Shown piece by piece: positions 19,615 through 25,288 of a stretch of DNA of 25,288 bases. Source of the DNA: CAZPAV01 sp964584755 (GTDB lineage: Bacteria > Actinomycetota > Acidimicrobiia > Spongiisociales > UBA5794); contig CAZPAV010000040.1 in assembly GCA_964584755.1 (NCBI GenBank), positions 1 to 25,288 of the forward strand, in the 5' to 3' direction. The notes under the pieces were generated by a model that saw only the letters and a list, made by a program, of their open reading frames with translations, was not told the DNA's origin and searched no databases. Both the position numbers and the translations under genes were made by a program. Every line of letters starts with the position of its first letter. Positions within the stretch are counted from its first letter, which is position 1.

Positions 19615-20226
19615 ATGGAGCAGACCACCGCCACCATCGTCGAGATCACCGACCGGGCCCTCGAGAAGATCCTCGAGCTGCGCGCCGGGGAGGACCTCCC
19701 CGACCTTCACCTCGGCCTGCGTATCGCCGGGGCCACGCCGCAGGGATTCACCTACGAGACGGCGTTCCTGCGGGTCGAGGACGTCGGGGAGAGCGATCAC
19801 GTGGAACGGCACGGCGAGCTGCCGGTGGCGATCCCGGCCGACTCCGTCGAGGACCTGCGGGGCGCGGTGCTCGACCTGACGGACGGGGGACTCGTCATCC
19901 GCAACCCGAACACCCCCCGGACGCCGAGCGTCATGGACGGGCTCCCGCCGATCGAGCTCTCCGGAACCCTCGAGGAGAAGGTGCGGCAGCTCCTCAACGA
20001 GCGCATCAATCCCGCCATCGCCTCCCACGGGGGGATCGCCCGGGTCATCACCGTCGACGGGAGTGTCGCCAAGCTGGAGCTCGGGGGAGGGTGTCAGGGG
20101 TGCGGGCTGGCGGCGGTCACCCTGCGCCAGGGGATCGAGGCGGCCATCCTGGCGGCCATCCCCGAGATCACCGAGGTCGTCGACGTCACCGACCACTCGA
20201 TGGGTACGGCGCCGTTCTACGCCTGA
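19615..20226 (+). CDS. nfuA: NfuA-type Fe-S cluster carrier (A-type-like domain plus NifU C-terminal domain)
   Basis: A 203-residue two-domain protein. Residues about 5-105 form an IscA/HesB-like domain with no cysteine at all, so it cannot bind a cluster and is a degenerate targeting domain, as in E. coli NfuA. Residues about 118-195 are the NifU-type domain with Cys160 and Cys163 (GGCQGCGLAAVTLRQGIEAA), where a 4Fe-4S cluster is held between two protomers for delivery to client enzymes. Radical-SAM MTTases such as RimO and MiaB are known NfuA-type clients, and both are in this window. ATG 19615 is leaderless. It converges on the DivIVA-like gene, 24 bases apart. Confidence 0.9.
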   Translation: MEQTTATIVEITDRALEKILELRAGEDLPDLHLGLRIAGATPQGFTYETAFLRVEDVGESDHVERHGELPVAIPADSVEDLRGAVLDLTDGGLVIRNPNTPRTPSVMDGLPPIELSGTLEEKVRQLLNERINPAIASHGGIARVITVDGSVAKLELGGGCQGCGLAAVTLRQGIEAAILAAIPEITEVVDVTDHSMGTAPFYA

Positions 20227-20250
20227 GCCGGGACGCGGCGGGCGACGGGT

Positions 20251-21420
20251 TCACGCGGTGCGGGCCGGCTCCTCGTCGCGTTCGTCGCTCGGATCGCCGG
20301 TCCCGGAGGCGTGGGTGGTGAGCCGGATGGCGCTCGCCGCGGCGAGGGCCCCGCGGCCGGCGGCGTTGCCGATGCGGGGCAGCTTGGCGGAACGGCGCGA
20401 GTAGAAGGAGCCCCGGGCGCGGGCGGGCGCGTCCGGATCGGAGGTGGTCTCGGGCTCGTCTTCCGAGGACGCCCCGTCGTCCCGCACCGCCCGCGTCACC
20501 ACCGCAGCGGGTGCCGGCGGACGGCGGGCGGGTTCGGATCCGGCGAGGGGGGTGCCGGGCTCCTCGGGAGGTTCGACGACGCGGCGGGCCGCGGCGAAGC
20601 GGGCCTTGCGATGCGTGCTCACCACGACCTCGGTGGCGGGGACGGAGCCGTCGGTGGGCCCCGAGCGGGAGGGGGCCGGCGGCGGAGGCGGCGGGGCGTC
20701 GACGCCGCTGAGGCGATCCTCGAGATCCGCCACCAACCGGCGCAGCTCGGCGACCCGGGACGTCAGGGCCGCCTCCTCGGCGGCGAGCTCGGCGGGGGAG
20801 GCGGGTTCGTCGGGGAGGTTCGCGGCGTGTTCGGCGGCTTCGCTCATGAGCGTCAGGGCGTCGGCGCGGGCGTCGGCGAGGATCGTCTCCGCCTCCCGGC
20901 GGGCCTCCGTCACGATCTCCTCGGCGCGGCGACGGGCCGACACCACGAGGTCCTCGGCCTCGACGCGGAGGCGCTCGGCGTCGACCCGGGCCTGGCGCAG
21001 GTCGTCCTCGACGATGCGACGGCGCTCCTCCAGGGAGCGTTCGGCGGCCTCGCGGAGCTCGGCGGCCTCGTCGCGTGCCTCGGCGAGGACGCGCTCGGCG
21101 TCACGGCGGGCGTCGGTCACGAGGTGGAAGGCGTCGAACTGGGCCTCGGAGCGGAGCTTGGCCGCCTGGGCCTTGGCGTCCTCGATGGCGTCGCGGGCCG
21201 CGGCGAGCATCTCCTCCTTGGTGCGTGTCGCCGCCAGGAGGGTGAGCTGGACCGCCTCCTCACGATCCCGCGCCTCGGCGAGTGCGGCCTCGAGCTCGGC
21301 GACGCGCTCGACGAGCTCCTGCTGCCGTGCCGTGTGGGCGGCTTCGAGCTCGGTGATCCGTCGCTCGACCTCGGTACGGTCGTAGCCCCTGCGGACCACC
21401 TTGAAGGACATGGCGCCCAT
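20251..21420 (-). CDS. DivIVA-like coiled-coil protein
   Basis: 389 residues. The N-terminus, MSFKVVRRGYDRTEVERRI (4-22), matches the DivIVA domain pattern in which an RGYD turn precedes a coiled coil. A very long Ala/Glu/Arg coiled coil runs from about 15 to 200, a second short one from about 208 to 238, then a PPPPPP run (243-248), a disordered region and a basic C-terminal patch (SFYSRRSAKLPRIGNAAGRG). Such proteins mark curved membrane or the pole and organise growth or division; the exact role is inference. ATG 21420 has ACGAGG at 7 bases; ATG 21411 is an alternative. A strong promoter lies at 21497-21526. It could also be a Wag31/SepIVA-type relative. Confidence 0.7.
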   Translation of the reverse strand: MGAMSFKVVRRGYDRTEVERRITELEAAHTARQQELVERVAELEAALAEARDREEAVQLTLLAATRTKEEMLAAARDAIEDAKAQAAKLRSEAQFDAFHLVTDARRDAERVLAEARDEAAELREAAERSLEERRRIVEDDLRQARVDAERLRVEAEDLVVSARRRAEEIVTEARREAETILADARADALTLMSEAAEHAANLPDEPASPAELAAEEAALTSRVAELRRLVADLEDRLSGVDAPPPPPPAPSRSGPTDGSVPATEVVVSTHRKARFAAARRVVEPPEEPGTPLAGSEPARRPPAPAAVVTRAVRDDGASSEDEPETTSDPDAPARARGSFYSRRSAKLPRIGNAAGRGALAAASAIRLTTHASGTGDPSDERDEEPARTA

Positions 21421-21496
21421 GTCGTGCCTCGTTTCGCCGCTCGACCACGCTCGACCGGCTGCCTTCCGAGGATCGCCCCGCCGCCTGCCCACGGAG

Positions 21497-21526
21497 AGTG
21501 TATCAGTAACCACACATAGTGGTCAA
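21497..21526 (-). promoter_or_regulatory. promoter of the DivIVA-like gene with an internal palindrome
   Basis: Minus strand: -35 TTGACC (21526-21521), 18-base spacer, -10 TACACT (21502-21497), start near 21490. The -35 overlaps the plsB stop codon. A perfect inverted repeat, ACCAC-ACATA-GTGGT (21509-21523), overlaps the -35 and the spacer and is a possible operator. Confidence 0.75.
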
Positions 21527-23883
21527 TCATTCCTGCGCGTCACCTCCGGGGAGAACCCGGGCATGGCGGGGAGGTGTTCGAGGAGGGTGAGCTGGTGGAT
21601 GCGGGAGCGCACCTCGGCGGCGAAGGCGTCACGAGCGGCGGGTCGTTCCGGGTCGGGAGCGAGGAGGCCGCGATGGGTGGCGAGACGGATGGCGGTGTCG
21701 AAGAGGACGGTGGAGACGGCCTCGTGGGTCCGGATGGTGCCCTGGAGGAGGTACTGCCCGCCGAGGGCGAGGGCGCGACGCCGGACGGTGGCGGGGACGA
21801 GCGTCGAGGAGGCCGGCGCCAGGGCGAGGACGTCCGCGACGACGAGGTAGGCCTCGAGGAACGGGCGCAGCACGGCCGGGCTCCGGAGCGGCCGGAAGGA
21901 CGTCAGGATCTCCTCGATGCGGCCCACGGCGAGGTCCCCGGCGTGACCCGGAGCGCGGAGACGGAGCTCGTCGAGCAGCGCCTCGCGAAAGGCGGGCCGC
22001 GCCGCGAAGAAGAACTCGAACTTCAGGAGGTCCCGGAGGAGATCGGCTTCGGCGAGGAACGCCGCCTGGCCCGACGACCCCTTCTCGAGCATGCCCGCCA
22101 GGGCGAGCTCGGCGATGGCGCCCTCGACGAAGAAGTGGATGATCGTGTTGCGGTAGTACGCGGCGGCGAGGTGCTGTTGGGGGGCGATGGCGTACACCGT
22201 CTCGGTGGGACCGTCGTGACGGTGGACGACCCCGTGGGCGGCGAGGGCGTCGAGCGCGGCGCCGACGACGGCGCGCTCGGGCGGGCAGAGCGGCGCGGTC
22301 GTGGGGAGGCCCCGGCGCTCGACGTCGGCGGCGACCGGGCCGAGCTCGGCGAGGAGCTCGTCGAGGGTCAGCGCTCGCGGGCAGGCGCCGAGGAGGACGA
22401 GCGCGACGAGGCTGATCGGGGTGATGGGGGTGGCCGCGTTGATGCGGGAGGCGATCTCGAAGGCGAGCTTGGGCACGACGAGGCGGGCGTCCTCCTCGCG
22501 GGGGGAGACGCCGGCGGGGAGCCGGTCCCGTAGCGAGAGGGTGCGGCCGATGCGGAGCGAGATCGTGCCGTAGCGCCGCCGGAGGTTGCGCAGGTTCCGC
22601 AGCAGCCACCGGAAGCTCTCGTGCTCCTTCGGTCGCCCGCGCTGTTCGGCGCTGTAGGCGGCGACGTCGGAGATCTGGTCGTAGACGATCGAGACGGGGA
22701 CGAACACGACGTCGTCGACGATCCCGCGCCGGTAGGCGTCGACGACGTAGGCGAGGAGCCCGAGGCGCGGTTCCCGGAGCTTGCCGGTACGGGACCGGCC
22801 GCCCTCGATGTACCACTCGAGGGGGAAGCGCTTCTCCAGGAGGTATTCGAGGTAGCGGCGGAGGACGAACTTGTACGGGGCGTTGTCCTTGAACTGACGG
22901 CGGATGAAGAACGTCCCGCTGCGCCGCAGGAAGGGGCCGATGGGGAAGAAGTTCATGTTGATCCCCCCGGCGGTGTGGTTCGGGGGGAACGCGTTCTCGT
23001 ACAGCACGTACTGGAGGACGAGATGGTCGAAGTTCGACTTGTGCGAGGGGAGGAAGACGAGGGGGACGTGCTTGCCGTGGGCGTAGACCCGGCGCAGCTC
23101 CTCGGGGGCGTAGTCGAGGCCCTGGTAGGCGAGCCCGATGAGGCGGCGGGTCAGGCCGGTGACGACGTCGATGACGTACGGGGAGTGCGTGGCGGCGATC
23201 TCGCGGAGGTAGCGGAGGGTGCGCCGGCGCATCTGCTCGGGGGAGCGATGCTCCTCGCGGGCCAGTCGCAGGACGCCGCGTTGGAATCGGGGGCTGTCGT
23301 ACAGCGCCTCGCGGAGGAACTTGGGGACCTTGTAGCGGACGCCGCGGAGCTCCCGCTCGGCCCGCTCCAAGGTGAGCCACGCCTGGAGCGCCACGAAGTC
23401 CGCGAAGTCGCCTGCTCGGTCGGTGGTCTCGGCGCCGAGCCGGGCGTGGCGGTCGAGCAGGTCGCTCTTGCGGGCCGGGGCGCCGAGCACGATGCGGCAC
23501 CGGTCCGGATGCGTGGCGAGGATGAGACGCTGGCGGAGCGCGTCCGGGTCGCGAGGGTCCCCGGGGGTGAGCACCTCGCGCCAGGTGACCCGGCGGTGCC
23601 CCTCGCGTTCCGGCGCGAGCCACACGACTCGTAGCGGCAGGAGGAGCGGGTCGTCCTGGGCACCGAGCCGGGCGGGGAGGCGGGGATCCGGGGGCGTGAG
23701 TCGGCGGCGGCGGCGACTCGGGGGGAGCATGACCCAGGTGACGTCCCCGGGGGGGCGGTGACGGCGGATCCAGGCCTCGAGGAGGTCACGCTCGAGGCGA
23801 CTGGCCGCGTCGAGGAGCAGGAGGAAGGGCCCGCGACCGGAGGGCCACGCCGGTTCGTCGGGAGTGCGCAGCACCCGGTTCAC
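21523..23883 (-). CDS. plsB: glycerol-3-phosphate 1-O-acyltransferase PlsB
   Basis: A 786-residue membrane-associated enzyme that acylates sn-glycerol-3-phosphate, the first step of phospholipid synthesis. The acyltransferase blocks are complete: HKSNFD (281-286, catalytic HX4D), GGINMNFFPIGPFLRRSGTFFIRR (307-330), YIEGGRSRTGKLREPRLGLL (358-377) and VPVSIVYDQI (395-404). The length matches E. coli PlsB (807) and mycobacterial PlsB2. GTG 23883 is my choice because coding quality collapses upstream into Arg/Ser-rich sequence, though the frame stays open to 24165; no good ribosome binding site supports it, so the N-terminus is uncertain. The stop overlaps the promoter of the DivIVA-like gene. 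The domain assignment is firm. Confidence 0.9.
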   Translation of the reverse strand: MNRVLRTPDEPAWPSGRGPFLLLLDAASRLERDLLEAWIRRHRPPGDVTWVMLPPSRRRRRLTPPDPRLPARLGAQDDPLLLPLRVVWLAPEREGHRRVTWREVLTPGDPRDPDALRQRLILATHPDRCRIVLGAPARKSDLLDRHARLGAETTDRAGDFADFVALQAWLTLERAERELRGVRYKVPKFLREALYDSPRFQRGVLRLAREEHRSPEQMRRRTLRYLREIAATHSPYVIDVVTGLTRRLIGLAYQGLDYAPEELRRVYAHGKHVPLVFLPSHKSNFDHLVLQYVLYENAFPPNHTAGGINMNFFPIGPFLRRSGTFFIRRQFKDNAPYKFVLRRYLEYLLEKRFPLEWYIEGGRSRTGKLREPRLGLLAYVVDAYRRGIVDDVVFVPVSIVYDQISDVAAYSAEQRGRPKEHESFRWLLRNLRNLRRRYGTISLRIGRTLSLRDRLPAGVSPREEDARLVVPKLAFEIASRINAATPITPISLVALVLLGACPRALTLDELLAELGPVAADVERRGLPTTAPLCPPERAVVGAALDALAAHGVVHRHDGPTETVYAIAPQQHLAAAYYRNTIIHFFVEGAIAELALAGMLEKGSSGQAAFLAEADLLRDLLKFEFFFAARPAFREALLDELRLRAPGHAGDLAVGRIEEILTSFRPLRSPAVLRPFLEAYLVVADVLALAPASSTLVPATVRRRALALGGQYLLQGTIRTHEAVSTVLFDTAIRLATHRGLLAPDPERPAARDAFAAEVRSRIHQLTLLEHLPAMPGFSPEVTRRND

Positions 23884-24031
23884 GGGCCGCCGGCGGCCCG
23901 TCCCGGACCGCGAATGCCGGGAGGATCGGCGGCGTCCCCGGTGCGCCCGGCGTGCCCGGTCGGGGGAACGAGGGGAGCCGTCGGTGGTTCCACGACGGGA
24001 GTCTACGTCGCAGGCGGGTGAGCCGTCCGGC

Positions 24032-24235
24032 TCAGGCGGGGATGCGCCGGCGCGGAGGGAGGAAGGGTGCCCTCGCTCGGGATCGTCCCGCCGCCGGACG
24101 CGACCCGCCGAGCCGAGCGCCGGCGGGGCCGTCGCGGGAGAGGAGCTCGGAGACGAGGATCCCACGGGCGAGGTCGTGGACGCACACCTGCTCGCAGCGC
24201 TCGTACGGATCCGGTGCGGTGAGGAAGCGGCTCAT
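24032..24235 (-). CDS. small hypothetical protein with two cysteines (67 aa)
   Basis: I do not recognise it. The first 40 residues (MSRFLTAPDPYERCEQVCVHD, then LARGILVSELLSRDGPAG) have strong coding third-position bias and look like a folded unit with Cys14 and Cys18. The last 25 residues are Arg/Pro-rich and may be a poorly conserved tail. It lies between the zincin-like gene and plsB on the same strand, 39 bases after the former's stop, so it may share its transcript. No ribosome binding site stands out. A chance frame cannot be excluded. Confidence 0.45.
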   Translation of the reverse strand: MSRFLTAPDPYERCEQVCVHDLARGILVSELLSRDGPAGARLGGSRPAAGRSRARAPFLPPRRRIPA

Positions 24236-24274
24236 GGTGTCGTTCTCGGCAGGGCGAAGGACCCCCTGAAGGGG

Positions 24275-24628
24275 TCAGTCCCACCCGAGCTCCCGGAGTC
24301 GTTCGTCGTCGATGCCGAGATGGTGGGCGATCTCGTGAAGCACGGTGCGACGGACGCGGCGTCGGAGCTCCTCCTGTCCGCTGCCCAGCTCGAGGTGGGC
24401 GAGACGGAAGACGGTGATGCGGTCGGGAAGGGCACCCACGTAGCCCCCGGCGCGCTCGGGGAGGGGCACGCCCTCGTAGAGCCCGAGGAGCCGGGTACCG
24501 GCGGGCTCGCGGTCCGGGGGCGGCCGGTCCTCGACCACGACGTGCAGGTTCTCGAGCCGCTCGACCACCCAGGAGGGCAGCTCGGCGAGGACGTCGTCGA
24601 CGAGTGCGGCGAAGCGATCCCGGTCCAT
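24275..24628 (-). CDS. zincin-like metallopeptidase family protein
   Basis: A 117-residue protein of the Zincin_1 (PF06262-type) family. The zinc motif is near the C-terminus: TVLHEIAHHLGIDDERLRELGW, an HExxHHxxIxD pattern with the catalytic Glu between metal-binding His residues. The N-terminal DRDRFAALVDDVLAELPSWVVERLENLHVVVED is typical of the family. It is probably a small soluble metalloprotease, with substrate unknown. ATG 24628 has GAGGAG at 7 bases and is preferred over ATG 24661, which adds a Pro-rich stretch. It is divergent from the SRPBCC gene with closely spaced promoters. A short GC hairpin (GACCCC-CTGAA-GGGGTC) overlaps its stop codon. Confidence 0.88.
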   Translation of the reverse strand: MDRDRFAALVDDVLAELPSWVVERLENLHVVVEDRPPPDREPAGTRLLGLYEGVPLPERAGGYVGALPDRITVFRLAHLELGSGQEELRRRVRRTVLHEIAHHLGIDDERLRELGWD

Positions 24629-24685
24629 CGGCGGGCTCCTCGGGCTCGGCGGCGGGGACATCCGGTTGAGAGTTGGGGCCTTTCG

Positions 24686-24691
24686 ACCCTA
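24686..24691 (-). promoter_or_regulatory. -10 box for the zincin-like gene
   Basis: Minus-strand TAGGGT, with a start near 24679. It lies 16 bases from the -10 of the divergent SRPBCC promoter, so the two promoters overlap. Confidence 0.4.
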
Positions 24692-24707
24692 CCCCGCCGA
24701 AATCCCG

Positions 24708-24713
24708 TAGAGT
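24708..24713 (+). promoter_or_regulatory. -10 box for the SRPBCC gene
   Basis: TAGAGT, with a start near 24720 and a leader of about 25 bases with GGAG (24735-24738). Confidence 0.45.
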
Positions 24714-24744
24714 TGCCTCCCCGAGCGGAGATCATGGAGCAGGC

Positions 24745-25182
24745 GTGTTCGTTCAGTACTTCGGTCAGGTGGAGAAGCCCTTCCGGGAGGTCGCGGCCCG
24801 GTTGCCGGCTCTGCTGACGCGGCTGGACGGTTGGGCGCAGGACTCGTACCGGCGCGGGGAGCGGCTCCAGGTGAAGATCGCCGCGGCCGGAGTGGCGAAG
24901 ACGGTCCGCATGCGGGTCGGCGAGCCGATCTCGGGGGAGGAGACGCTGCGACTTCCGGTCACGTGGGAGGCGGCGGGCGCGACGTCGCTGTTTCCCGAGA
25001 TGTCGGCGGACATGATCTTCTCGGCGGTGGGGGACGACCTGACGCAGGTGAAGTTCCAGGGGACGTACGAGCCGCCGCTGGGGAGCGTCGGTCGCCTCCT
25101 CGACCGGGCGATGCTGCATCGGGTGGCGGAGGCGTCGGTGAAGAACTTCGTGGACCGGATCATCACCGCCCTCGAGGGCTGA
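24745..25182 (+). CDS. SRPBCC (START-like / polyketide-cyclase-type) family protein
   Basis: A 145-residue protein with the SRPBCC layout: an N-terminal strand and helix (FVQYFGQVEKPFREVAARLPALL), a central sheet (LQVKIAAAGVAKTVRMRVGEP, LRLPVTWEAAG, SADMIFSAVGDDLTQVKFQGTYEPPLG) and a long C-terminal helix (LLDRAMLHRVAEASVKNFVDRII). The family binds hydrophobic ligands in a cavity; nothing indicates the ligand here. GTG 24745 has GGAG at 6 bases and begins at the expected first strand; the longer frame from 24673 is not supported. It is divergent from the zincin-like gene and followed by tRNA-Val. Confidence 0.75.
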   Translation: MFVQYFGQVEKPFREVAARLPALLTRLDGWAQDSYRRGERLQVKIAAAGVAKTVRMRVGEPISGEETLRLPVTWEAAGATSLFPEMSADMIFSAVGDDLTQVKFQGTYEPPLGSVGRLLDRAMLHRVAEASVKNFVDRIITALEG

Positions 25183-25197
25183 GCCGGACGGCGTTGC

Positions 25198-25203
25198 TAC
25201 ACT
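25198..25203 (+). promoter_or_regulatory. -10 box of the tRNA-Val(CAC) promoter
   Basis: TACACT, with a start near 25210, about six bases before the tRNA. Confidence 0.5.
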
Positions 25204-25215
25204 CGATGCGCCATC

Positions 25216-25287
25216 GGGCGCTTAGCTCAGCGGGAGAGCGCTGCCTTCACACGGCAGAGGTCACTGGTTCGATCCCAGTAGCGCCCA
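25216..25287 (+). tRNA. tRNA-Val (anticodon CAC)
   Basis: Acceptor stem GGGCGCT / AGCGCCC, anticodon arm CTGCC-TTCACAC-GGCAG with anticodon CAC, T-loop TTCGATC, discriminator A. It is identical to tRNA-Val(GAC) at 14879 except for bases 34 (G to C) and 37 (G to A). The window ends one base after it. Confidence 0.95.
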
Positions 25288-25288
25288 C

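Noticed and set aside
21421..21513. Longer DivIVA-like protein starting upstream of ATG 21420
   Set aside because: The promoter -10 (TACACT) and predicted start near 21490 lie within that extension, so the extra start codons would not be transcribed; ATG 21420 also has a good ribosome binding site.
23884..24165. 94-residue N-terminal extension of PlsB
   Set aside because: Low-complexity Arg/Ser/Pro sequence with poor coding bias; the protein is already full length from GTG 23883.
24260..24276. GACCCC-CTGAA-GGGGTC hairpin as a terminator for the zincin-like gene
   Set aside because: It overlaps the stop codon and is not followed by a T run on the minus strand.
1..25288. Defence system, prophage, insertion sequence or CRISPR array
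   Set aside because: No transposase, integrase, phage, Cas, toxin-antitoxin or restriction gene and no repeat array is visible; the tRNA-Val pair is the only notable repeat.

Overview
This looks like a chromosomal window from a high-GC actinobacterium. Codon third positions are almost all G or C, GTG starts are common, and the order recA - miaB - miaA - dapF - lexA - LysM gene - nrdR - dut follows the Mycobacterium tuberculosis Rv2737c-Rv2697c stretch. RNase Y, a DinB/mycothiol-type protein and many TANNNT leaderless promoters also fit Actinomycetota. An Acidimicrobiia-like lineage is my best guess, but it is an inference. The odd length and an end exactly at a tRNA 3' end suggest a whole metagenomic contig.

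Left part (1-10673, all plus strand): a small hypothetical, a PHP-family histidinol-phosphatase, rimO, cinA, thpR, recA, rny, miaB, miaA, dapF. This is RNA modification and decay, nucleotide repair and scavenging, and lysine/peptidoglycan precursor synthesis around recA. pgsA, recX and hflX, often found in this block, are absent.

Middle (10674-14640): lexA faces away from a LysM membrane-protein gene across a 316-base control region with four LexA boxes. A DinB-like protein, nrdR, a single-pass membrane protein and dut follow. recA also carries a LexA box inside its promoter spacer, so recA, lexA and the LysM gene form a readable SOS circuit. The LysM protein is a good candidate SOS division inhibitor (Rv2719c/DivS/YneA-like role).

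Right part (14641-25288): tRNA-Gly, an intrinsic terminator, tRNA-Cys, tRNA-Val(GAC), a PNPOx-like flavin-binding protein, a PaaK-type CoA ligase, hpt, a 94-residue unknown, an acyl-CoA-synthetase-like protein lacking the usual catalytic lysine, an NfuA-type Fe-S carrier, a DivIVA-like coiled coil, PlsB, a small Cys-containing hypothetical, a zincin-like metalloprotease, an SRPBCC protein and tRNA-Val(CAC).

No phage, transposon, CRISPR array or defence island is visible. The unusual content is regulatory: start codons placed 6-7 bases after a -10 box at nine places, and short open frames filling the recA, rny and miaB leaders and ending on the start codon of the main gene. These are sequence observations; their function is inference.
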